This document shows, one piece after another, positions 27,715-34,788 of a stretch of 64,000 nucleotides of DNA; position 1 is the stretch's first letter, and each line of letters begins with the position of its first letter. Both the position numbers and the translations under genes were made by a program. This DNA is from Paraflavitalea sp966211765 (lineage in GTDB: Bacteria; Bacteroidota; Bacteroidia; Chitinophagales; Chitinophagaceae), in NCBI GenBank assembly GCA_966211765.1, contig CBIHOV010000002.1, forward strand, positions 310,001 through 374,000, read 5' to 3'. The notes beneath the pieces are model-generated. The model ran no database searches, was not told where the DNA came from, and saw nothing but the letters and a program-made list of their open reading frames with translations.

Positions 27715-28263
27715 CTATTTGTCTTGCTTATTTACAAAAATGCTGAAAATTGTGGTACCGTAGTTGCGGGCAGAAGCAAAAAGAGGATAGTTCTCGTATT
27801 TATTGCGGGGCGTATGTTCCAATACAAACCAGCCACCGGGCTTGAGTAATTGTTTTTCCACCACTTTTTTAGGCAACTCATCGATGGTAGTGAGTGCATA
27901 AGGCGGACCGGCAAAAATGAAATCAAACTGTTCGGTACATTGATCCAGGTATTTAAAGACATCCATTTTGATGACCTTGAAATTAGTGAGCTTCAGGTCT
28001 TGCGCGGTTTTCTTAATGAACTCATACATCGCGGTATCTTTCTCTACAATGGTACAATCTTCGGCGCCGCGGGAAGCAAGTTCATAACTGATACTACCTG
28101 TGCCGCCAAATATGTCGAGCGTTTTGAGCTCCTCAAAGTCCAGGTTATTCTGCAGGATGTTAAAAAGGCCTCCTTTGGCAAGATCGGTAGTAGGACGTGT
28201 ATGCGGCATATTAGCCGGCGGATTGATACGTCGTCCTCCCAATTCGCCACTGATTATACGCAT
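27715..28263 (-). CDS. rsmD: 16S rRNA (guanine966-N2)-methyltransferase RsmD
   Basis: Methylates G966 of 16S rRNA. It has 182 residues: start RIISGELGGRRINPPANMPHTRPTTDLAKGGLFN is the RsmD signature, LDIFGGTGSISYELASRGA the SAM site, and the catalytic motif is FAGPPYAL where D-P-P-Y is usual: the Asp is replaced by Gly (about residue 119). The first 10 bases overlap the end of the DUF3822 gene. Confidence 0.93.
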   Translation of the reverse strand: MRIISGELGGRRINPPANMPHTRPTTDLAKGGLFNILQNNLDFEELKTLDIFGGTGSISYELASRGAEDCTIVEKDTAMYEFIKKTAQDLKLTNFKVIKMDVFKYLDQCTEQFDFIFAGPPYALTTIDELPKKVVEKQLLKPGGWFVLEHTPRNKYENYPLFASARNYGTTIFSIFVNKQDK

Positions 28264-29102
28264 AAAGCCATGTTCAGCAAGGGTGAAAAATAGTGCGCCG
28301 GATAGGTCTCAAATGCTTCATCAAGGCGGGAGCTTTCAGCTATCGCCTCCCACTCCAGGCGGAGGAAGTATTTGAACAGTTCCTGGTACAGGATGGATTG
28401 CTCGTCAATAAGACCGGATATCTTCAGCAACACCTGGCCATTATCCAGGTCAAACCTGTTGCAGAGCGCCAGTAAGTGATAAGATACATCATCGGGTGTA
28501 TCGTAATGATAGGTTTGGATCAGCTGCAGCGCATGCTTCTTAAACACGGCTACGATGATCCTGTCGGAAGCTACAATCACTTTCAATACGCCATCGCCGG
28601 ATGATTCTTTTTCAATGCCCGAAAGCATAATGGTATAGTAGTGCCAGTATTTGCCGGCTGCAAACTTATGCTGCATCAGAGCATGGGCCTCACGGGGAAT
28701 GCGGTAAATATTATAGACATTCCAGCCGGGTATTTTTTCACTGAGCAGCAATCCTTTGTGGGCATTGCCAAACACCAGCTCGGTCACCGGCTTATTCAAC
28801 TCAATATGAAAGAGCTTTTCCGGCAACAGGTTGCTATCGGTATAGTGGTAAATTACAAATGCTTCGCGGTAGGAAAGCTGCAACAATTCGTCACCGGCGA
28901 GTATCTCCTGCAATGCTTCCATCACCGGCTTGCCAGGCATGAAGTCGAGGTTGTACTGCCGCAGGCCCATAAATCGTTGCTGCTGTTTGTTGTACAACAC
29001 ATAACTAAAAACCTTCTCACCCACTTCCATGAGTAACAGGCTGTTCTGCAATTCTTCCTGTCGTGCAGATTCTGGAATAATATCAAATGTTGCTTTCAGC
29101 AT
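28254..29102 (-). CDS. DUF3822 family protein
   Basis: A 282-residue cytoplasmic protein of a Bacteroidota family with an actin-like fold and unknown role. Visible marks are YVLYNKQQQRFMGLRQYNL, SYREAFVIYHYTDSNLLPEKLF and DDVSYHLLALCNRFDLDNGQVLLKISGLIDEQSILYQEL. The family is regularly found before rsmD, as here, where the two overlap by 10 bases. A near-match -7 box (TATTATTG) lies just upstream of the ATG. Confidence 0.88.
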   Translation of the reverse strand: MLKATFDIIPESARQEELQNSLLLMEVGEKVFSYVLYNKQQQRFMGLRQYNLDFMPGKPVMEALQEILAGDELLQLSYREAFVIYHYTDSNLLPEKLFHIELNKPVTELVFGNAHKGLLLSEKIPGWNVYNIYRIPREAHALMQHKFAAGKYWHYYTIMLSGIEKESSGDGVLKVIVASDRIIVAVFKKHALQLIQTYHYDTPDDVSYHLLALCNRFDLDNGQVLLKISGLIDEQSILYQELFKYFLRLEWEAIAESSRLDEAFETYPAHYFSPLLNMALCV

Positions 29103-29195
29103 ATTATTTAGAGGTGCAATAATACACGAATTATACCAATTACACGAATGAGCGCCTCCCCGGATGTAGGTAGGGCTTATTTGCCGGCAATGAAT

Positions 29196-29203
29196 TAGTT
29201 TTG
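29196..29203 (+). promoter_or_regulatory. -7 element TAGTTTTG for the MATE gene
   Basis: Exact TAnnTTTG, 48 bases before the ATG at 29252. Confidence 0.55.
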
Positions 29204-29251
29204 CAGGCTCTACAACAGCACCATGAGGATTGGGGGGTAGTTAAATAAGTT

Positions 29252-30625
29252 ATGGCCACAGTTATACCGAATGATTTACGGGTAGAAGTTTCCAACCGAC
29301 AGATACTGAAGATCGCCTTGCCGATCAGCTTTGCATTGCTGGTACCGCAGATCAATTTTATCACCAACAACATATTCCTGGGGGCCCTGGGAGAGCAGGA
29401 ATTGGGCACAGCCGGGCTTACCGGGGTTTATTACCTCATTTTCGCAGCCATTGGTTTTGGCCTGAACAATGGCTTGCAGGCATTGATTGCGCGGAGGGCC
29501 GGAGAAAACCGGGTGGAAGAGATCGGTAAACTCTTTTCGCAAGGGGTGCGGATCGCACTCATCATTGCTGTGATCGGCATCGTGCTCACCTTCCTGGTGG
29601 CGCCCACCATTCTGAAATACTCGTTGCACGATCAAAAGGTACTGCAGCAATCCGTGCAATTTCTCTATATCCGCATCTGGGGTCTACCCTTCCTCTACAT
29701 CTATCAAATGCGCAATGCCTTGCTGGTGGGTACCAACCAAAGCAGGTACCTGGTGATCGGCACGCTGGCAGAAACCGTAGCCAATATTTTCTTTGATTAT
29801 ACATTGATCTATGGCAAGCTGGGATTCCCGGAACTGGGTTTTAACGGGGCTGCCATAGCCTCGGTGATCGCAGAAGCTACCGGAATGTTGGTCGTATTTG
29901 CGGTGATCCATCGCAAAGGGATCAGCAAGCGTTTTTCGCTGTATAAGCATTTTGGTTACCATAAGGATATCTCCAAGCTAATACTGGTTCAATCTTCTCC
30001 GCTTATTTTCCAGCATGCCATCAGTGTGATCAGCTGGATATTCTTCTATATTTTGGTAGAGCGTCACGGCTTTTCACAAGGACATAGTAACCGCGACCTC
30101 GCGATCTCCAATACCATGCGCAACCTCTTCGGTTTTTTTGGGGTATTCACCTGGTCATTTGCTGCCACTACCAATACCATGGTGAGCAATGTGATCGGCC
30201 AGGGAAGGAAGGATCTGGTGGTACCCCTGGTACAAAAAATAGTACGCATCAGCTTCTGCATAGCATTGGTGATAGCCTTGCTGCTGAATTTCTTTCCGCA
30301 TGTACTGCTTTCTATTTATGGACAGGATGCTTCTTTTGTGGAAGATGCCATACCGGTAGTACGGGTAGTATCGAGTGCATTGGTATTGATGTCATTCTCC
30401 ACGGTATGGCTGAATGCCGTAACCGGCACCGGCAATTCGACGGTGAACCTGGCTATTGAAGCCGCCGCTATCACATTCTATTGTGCCTACATATACCTGG
30501 TACTGGAGGTCTTCAAATGGTCCATTACCTGGGGCTGGATGTCCGAATGGCTCTACTGGACCACCCTGTTCTCCCTTTCCTATTGGTATATCAGGAGCGG
30601 AAAGTGGAAGAAGAAGGAAATCTAA
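29252..30625 (+). CDS. MATE-family efflux transporter
   Basis: A 457-residue inner-membrane multidrug/organic cation antiporter with 12 hydrophobic helices in two halves. ILKIALPISFALLVPQINFITNNIFLG (helix 1) and LGTAGLTGVYYLIFAAIGFGLNNGLQALIARRAGE (helix 2 region) match the family. The second half starts near ILVQSSPLIFQHAISVISWIFFYILVE. The last four bases overlap, head-on, the end of folB. Confidence 0.92.
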   Translation: MATVIPNDLRVEVSNRQILKIALPISFALLVPQINFITNNIFLGALGEQELGTAGLTGVYYLIFAAIGFGLNNGLQALIARRAGENRVEEIGKLFSQGVRIALIIAVIGIVLTFLVAPTILKYSLHDQKVLQQSVQFLYIRIWGLPFLYIYQMRNALLVGTNQSRYLVIGTLAETVANIFFDYTLIYGKLGFPELGFNGAAIASVIAEATGMLVVFAVIHRKGISKRFSLYKHFGYHKDISKLILVQSSPLIFQHAISVISWIFFYILVERHGFSQGHSNRDLAISNTMRNLFGFFGVFTWSFAATTNTMVSNVIGQGRKDLVVPLVQKIVRISFCIALVIALLLNFFPHVLLSIYGQDASFVEDAIPVVRVVSSALVLMSFSTVWLNAVTGTGNSTVNLAIEAAAITFYCAYIYLVLEVFKWSITWGWMSEWLYWTTLFSLSYWYIRSGKWKKKEI

Positions 30626-30981
30626 ACATCATACTTCTTGTGCATGGTGATGCCCAGCTTGCCCTGTATGTTTTCGATGGGAGGTTCTAATTTGTAAATG
30701 GAAAGGATGATCTCGGTGGAGAAGGGATATTGGTGTTTCAGTTTACGGATAATGCCTTCGGCTACTTTCTCGAGCAAGGGAGTTGCTACTTTCATCCGTT
30801 GTTTTACGATCTCAAATACATCCACATAATTGATGGTATTCTTCAGGTCGTCGAACTTAACATGGCCCTCATCATACGTTATTTTAAGACTCACTTCGTA
30901 GGGGCTTCCTGTTTTTTGTTCTCCTTCATAAAGACCATGATATGCCTGTAACCTGATGTTGTGTAACTCAATCGTAACCAT
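30622..30981 (-). CDS. folB: Dihydroneopterin aldolase
   Basis: Cleaves dihydroneopterin to hydroxymethyl-dihydropterin in folate synthesis. The ATG at 30981 gives 119 residues, normal for FolB. Signature residues are LHNIRLQAYHGLYEGEQKTG (conserved Tyr/His and Glu), TINYVDVFEIVK and LLEKVAEGIIRKL. A strong hairpin stands just upstream of the start. Confidence 0.93.
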   Translation of the reverse strand: MVTIELHNIRLQAYHGLYEGEQKTGSPYEVSLKITYDEGHVKFDDLKNTINYVDVFEIVKQRMKVATPLLEKVAEGIIRKLKHQYPFSTEIILSIYKLEPPIENIQGKLGITMHKKYDV

Positions 30982-30987
30982 ATGTGA

Positions 30988-31023
30988 AATTTGGACCCCG
31001 TCTTTACGGGACGGGGCCAAATT
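30988..31023 (-). promoter_or_regulatory. 14-bp hairpin just upstream of folB
   Basis: AATTTGG-CCCCGTC (30988-31002, one bulged A at 30995) pairs with 31010-31023; loop of seven. It ends seven bases before the folB ATG and 75 bases after the trxB stop. There is no T tract, so it is more likely a leader structure than a plain terminator. Confidence 0.5.
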
Positions 31024-31098
31024 AGAAAGAAGTAAGGAATTGTAATGTTATTTTTTCTGTACTACAGAACCCCTTGTTATACAAGCAGCCAGGGAGGA

Positions 31099-32037
31099 TC
31101 AGACCAGCCCTTTGGCTGATAAGTAACGTTCTGCATCCAATGCAGCCATACAGCCGCTGCCTGCAGCCGTTACGGCCTGGCGGTATATTTTATCCTGCAC
31201 ATCACCGGCAGCAAAAACACCTTCTACATTGGTTTTGGAGGTGCCGGGAATGGTTTTGATATAACCGGCCTCATCCATATCGATCACCCCTTTAAAGATG
31301 GTTGAATTGGGTTCATGGCCGATGGCTACAAAGAAACCACTGATGGCAATGGTTTGCTTTTCGCCGGTCTTAATATTATGAATGCGAACAGAATCTACTT
31401 TGTTTTCTCCCAGCACTTCATCTGTTTCGGTATTCCAATATACCTTGATATTGGGGGTCGCCAGTACCCTGTCCTGCATTACTTTGGAGGCACGCATGGA
31501 ATCCCGGCGTACAAACATGTGCACGGTAGAGGCCAGTTTGGAAAGGTAAAGGGCTTCTTCGGCAGCTGTGTCACCAGCACCTACAATCGCCACTTCCTTG
31601 GTGCGGAAGAAAAAGCCATCACAAACAGCACAGGCGCTTACACCAAAGCCATTGAGACGTTCTTCACTTTCCAGGCCCAGCCATTTGGCTGAAGCACCGG
31701 TGGCGATGATCACTGCATCGGCTTCCACCAGTTTTTCATCATCAATCCATACCTTATAAGGTTGTTGAGAAAAGTCAACCCTGGTAGCCAGTCCAAAACG
31801 AATATCGGCGCCCATCCGGGTAGCCTGCTTTTCGAAATGGATCATCATTTCGGGACCTTGAACACCATCGGCATAACCCGGGTAGTTCTCCACCTCGGTA
31901 GTAATGGTTAATTGACCGCCGGGCTGAATACCCTGGTACAATACGGGTTTCATATTAGCCCTTGCTGCATATATAGCCGCTGTATATCCTGCCGGTCCGG
32001 ATCCTATAATCAAACAATGTACTTTTTCACTTTCCAT
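31099..32037 (-). CDS. trxB: Thioredoxin-disulfide reductase
   Basis: NADPH-dependent flavoenzyme that reduces thioredoxin. It has 312 residues: FAD site IGSGPAGYTAAIYAAR (11-26), redox pair C136-A-V-C139 in SACAVCDG, NADPH site VGAGDTAAEEA, and GVFAAGDVQD near the C-terminus. It appears monocistronic. Confidence 0.97.
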   Translation of the reverse strand: MESEKVHCLIIGSGPAGYTAAIYAARANMKPVLYQGIQPGGQLTITTEVENYPGYADGVQGPEMMIHFEKQATRMGADIRFGLATRVDFSQQPYKVWIDDEKLVEADAVIIATGASAKWLGLESEERLNGFGVSACAVCDGFFFRTKEVAIVGAGDTAAEEALYLSKLASTVHMFVRRDSMRASKVMQDRVLATPNIKVYWNTETDEVLGENKVDSVRIHNIKTGEKQTIAISGFFVAIGHEPNSTIFKGVIDMDEAGYIKTIPGTSKTNVEGVFAAGDVQDKIYRQAVTAAGSGCMAALDAERYLSAKGLV

Positions 32038-32174
32038 AAACTGTATTCTTAAAGAAAATTTGACAAAATAACATCAAAACTGTCAACAAAGCGTCAAGTC
32101 AGTTAAGACCTTAATTCTCTGTGTATAACCTTGCGTATAGTATAACAGTTTTCAGGTTCACAAGTTCAAATGGC

Positions 32175-33062
32175 CTAACGCGGGATGACGAGGGTTGAAT
32201 ATTGTACAGCATAGCCGCCAAAATAACCCAGGCCTCCACCTTGTATATTGCTCAGCACTTTTACGGGGGAAGAAAATGGATTGCCAATACTGGTGTAATT
32301 GTATTCCATAGTCCGCCAGAAATCGAAGGTGGCTTTGTCAATATTACACAGTTTCACGCTCACCACATCGCCCCGGTAAAAGAATGCATAATCCTCCAGG
32401 TCGATCGATTCATTCCTGTCTACCCCATGTTCGATCTGTATCTCATAGGTTTTCCCATCCACGATCTGGTCATCAAACACGGAATTGAGCCCTGGCAGAA
32501 AAGGTTCAACATTGGACTGGGTAAAAAACCGGATATAATTACCAAAACCGGGAGGATCGGTCGTACGGCCCATGATAATGACTTTGCTGGTATCGGGATT
32601 ATTGGGAGCTGGCACCCACCAAAGTGAATCAAAGGTCTTGGTAAGGTTGGGAATGGTCGTCACGGCGGTATATTCCTTCCCACCGGTCTTTACCTGCAGG
32701 GAATAGCTTTTGTTGAGCTCTCCCGGGAAGGCGGTGGCCAGGCTGGCGGAATCAATGGAATAGTAATAGACGGTATAGCCATTGTTGGCGGGAAATGCAT
32801 ATTCTTTAAGGCGGTGCGTTTTGCTGCCGTTGGAAATATTGATCTCTGCCTGGTGTATAAAGGAGGCAGCCAGTGAATCGGGCGATATTTTACTAAAATA
32901 CCGGAGGCTATGCGAAAGGATGACCATGGGCGGCTGCCCGTTCTCAATAGTGGCTTCTATGACCACCACCGGCTCCGCATTGCGGGGCTTAAAAGAAATA
33001 GCCTTTTCGCAGGAGATCATGGTTCCCGCCAGGAATATTACCAGTGCCAGGCGCTTGAGCAT
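32175..33062 (-). CDS. DUF4249 domain-containing lipoprotein
   Basis: A 295-residue lipoprotein with lipobox AGTMISC (Cys18). The body fits DUF4249: PVVVIEATIENGQPPMVILSHS at the start, YTAVTTIPNLTKTFDSLWW in the middle and FFYRGDVVSVKLCNIDKATFDFWRTMEYN towards the end. DUF4249 proteins are usually encoded beside a TonB-dependent receptor and may help bind its ligand at the cell surface; here no receptor is adjacent, so it is an orphan. Confidence 0.88.
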   Translation of the reverse strand: MLKRLALVIFLAGTMISCEKAISFKPRNAEPVVVIEATIENGQPPMVILSHSLRYFSKISPDSLAASFIHQAEINISNGSKTHRLKEYAFPANNGYTVYYYSIDSASLATAFPGELNKSYSLQVKTGGKEYTAVTTIPNLTKTFDSLWWVPAPNNPDTSKVIIMGRTTDPPGFGNYIRFFTQSNVEPFLPGLNSVFDDQIVDGKTYEIQIEHGVDRNESIDLEDYAFFYRGDVVSVKLCNIDKATFDFWRTMEYNYTSIGNPFSSPVKVLSNIQGGGLGYFGGYAVQYSTLVIPR

Positions 33063-33091
33063 AGCTTATAAAGATAGAATAGAATGGCAAC

Positions 33092-33124
33092 AAAAAACCC
33101 GGCTGGCTTTCACCATACCGGGCT
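33092..33124 (-). terminator. Terminator of the sigma factor gene
   Basis: On the minus strand AGCCCGG pairs with CCGGGTT (one G-T pair) around a 15-base loop, followed by TTTTTTG. It lies 25 bases after the stop of the gene at 33149. Confidence 0.75.
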
Positions 33125-33148
33125 TTTATGTTGATTAACGTACTATTA

Positions 33149-34006
33149 CTAACCTAAATATGCTTTAAGCGCGTTGCTGTAACGGGCTTTCTGTAAACGT
33201 TTGATAGCTCTTTCCTTGATCTGACGGATACGTTCTTTGGTAAGATCGTATTTCTGACCGATCTGCTCGATGGTCACACCATTTTCGCCATCCAGGCCAA
33301 AATAGGCGTTTACGATCTCTGCTTCACGGGGGCTGAGGGACTTCAGAACCCGGCGAATCTCATTCCGCAGTGAGTCTTTCATCACATCATCATCGGTATC
33401 ATCGCCACCTTCGAGGAGGTCGCCCATGGCCACATCTTCTGCTTCATGCACGGGTGCATCGAGGGATGTGTGACGGGTATTGCTCTGGAAGATATTATTG
33501 ATCTCGGTTTCGCTCATTTCGAGCAATTCGGCCAATTCTTCAGTACTTGGTTCACGCTCATGCTCCTGCTCGAAAGCCATATAGGCTTTGTTGGCTTTGT
33601 TATATGTTCCGATCTTATTTTGAGGAAGGCGTACGAGACGACCCTGTTCAGCCAAAGCCTGCAAAATTGACTGACGGATCCACCACACGGCGTAGGAGAT
33701 GAATTTAAAGCCTTTGGTTTCATCGAACCGCTGAGCAGCTTTGATCAGACCGAGGTTACCCTCGTTGATCAGATCACTGAGGGATAAGCCCTGGTGTTGA
33801 TACTGCTTGGCCACGGATACAACGAAACGTAGGTTAGCCTGTACTAACTTATCCAATGCTTTCTGATCGCCCATCTTGATCCGTTGGGCAAGTACAGTCT
33901 CCTCTTCTGGAGTGATCATTGGAATTTTAGAGATTTCCTGCAGATATTTCTCTACTGCCTGCGAATCGCGATTGGTTATCTGGGTAGCAATTTTGAGCTG
34001 TCTCAT
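33149..34006 (-). CDS. rpoD: Primary RNA polymerase sigma factor RpoD/SigA
   Basis: Housekeeping sigma-70. At 285 residues it has the short Bacteroidota form, lacking region 1.1 and the non-conserved insert. Regions in order: 1.2 (VEKYLQEISKIPMITPEEE), 2 (NLRFVVSVAKQYQHQGLSLSDLINEGNLGLIKAAQRFDETKGFKFISYAVWWIRQSI cut in sense into 2.1-2.4), 3 (RLPQNKIGTYNKANKAY) and 4.2 (TIEQIGQKYDLTKERIRQIKERAIKRL). It recognises the TAnnTTTG boxes noted throughout. It has a -7 box 140 bases upstream. Confidence 0.97.
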   Translation of the reverse strand: MRQLKIATQITNRDSQAVEKYLQEISKIPMITPEEETVLAQRIKMGDQKALDKLVQANLRFVVSVAKQYQHQGLSLSDLINEGNLGLIKAAQRFDETKGFKFISYAVWWIRQSILQALAEQGRLVRLPQNKIGTYNKANKAYMAFEQEHEREPSTEELAELLEMSETEINNIFQSNTRHTSLDAPVHEAEDVAMGDLLEGGDDTDDDVMKDSLRNEIRRVLKSLSPREAEIVNAYFGLDGENGVTIEQIGQKYDLTKERIRQIKERAIKRLQKARYSNALKAYLG

Positions 34007-34146
34007 ATCAAATTTCTAAGTAATAAAATAACTGTTTCAGGGCAGGGTAACAGTATCAACAATAAATAGACTGAGAAAGTTCAGGGCAGGTTGCAAATCA
34101 ACTGCAAATGAGCTGTTAATGTGTCCGATCCGTCCAAAACCGTCTG

Positions 34147-34154
34147 CAAAAATA
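34147..34154 (-). promoter_or_regulatory. -7 element TATTTTTG upstream of rpoD
   Basis: Exact TAnnTTTG on the minus strand; it gives a leader of about 135 bases before the rpoD ATG. Confidence 0.5.
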
Positions 34155-34182
34155 ACACGCAATCGCGAAATCTCATAGCTTT

Positions 34183-34350
34183 TGTGGATAAAAACAAAGC
34201 TGCTAAGGGTATACTTCGGATTGAATGTCAACACAAACGTTTGTCCATAGGGGGTGATAGTGAGCTGTAATCTGCGCCAACACTACTATAGACGACATAA
34301 CTATGCAATTCCTGTGCGCAACAAAAAAAGCTCAAATAAATTGTGGATAA
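34183..34350. promoter_or_regulatory. Two consensus DnaA boxes in the rpoD-blaI gap
   Basis: TGTGGATAA (complement of the perfect box TTATCCACA) occurs at 34183-34191 and 34342-34350, same orientation, 159 bp apart. The rest of the 410-bp divergent gap (34007-34416) holds the rpoD and blaI promoters. Confidence 0.45.
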
Positions 34351-34369
34351 CCGCTAAAAAAGATTCTGT

Positions 34370-34416
34370 AACTAAGAAAATAGTTATAAATTTGGCTTAC
34401 AACTAAAAAATTAGTT
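34370..34416 (+). promoter_or_regulatory. Twin BlaI-type operators around a -7 box
   Basis: AACTAAGAAAATAGTT (34370-34385) and AACTAAAAAATTAGTT (34401-34416) are two near-identical 16-base dyads, 31 bases centre to centre, about three helix turns. Between them lies TAAATTTG (34387-34394), an exact -7 box. The second dyad touches the blaI ATG. This is the expected pattern for self-repression by BlaI. Confidence 0.8.
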
Positions 34417-34788
34417 ATGAAACCGCTCACCAAAGCAGAAGAACAGGTAATGCTGGTTGTATGGGACCTGGGACAGGGCTTTTTGAAGGATATAATGGAG
34501 CATATACCGGAACCCAGGCCGCATTCGAACACGGTAGCTACCCTATTAAAGATCCTGATAGAGAAGGAGTTTATAGAATATGAGGTACAGGGCCGTAATA
34601 ATTTGTACAAACCCAGGGTAAGCAAGGCCGCCTATGGGCAAAAAAGTGTCAACCAACTGGTGAAGGGCTATTTTGAAGGTTCTCCTGCCAAGCTGGTGTC
34701 GCAATTTGTGAGCGATAACAAACTGAGCCAGGAAGAGCTGCAAAAGCTGCTGGAACAGATCAGGAACGCTCAAAACAACCAATTATGA
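34417..34788 (+). CDS. BlaI/MecI/CopY-family transcriptional repressor
   Basis: A 123-residue winged-helix repressor: LTKAEEQVMLVVWDLGQGFLKDIMEHIPEPRP and HSNTVATLLKILIEKEFIEYEVQGRNNLY are the DNA-binding half, and the rest the dimer helix region. Two dyads just upstream are its likely sites. It is coupled to the M56 gene by an ATGA overlap, as in BlaI-BlaR1 pairs, where cleavage of the repressor by the metalloprotease frees the operon. Confidence 0.95.
   Translation: MKPLTKAEEQVMLVVWDLGQGFLKDIMEHIPEPRPHSNTVATLLKILIEKEFIEYEVQGRNNLYKPRVSKAAYGQKSVNQLVKGYFEGSPAKLVSQFVSDNKLSQEELQKLLEQIRNAQNNQL

Noticed and set aside
34007..34416. Replication origin
   Set aside because: Only two DnaA boxes, no clear AT-rich unwinding block with repeats, and no dnaA or dnaN nearby.
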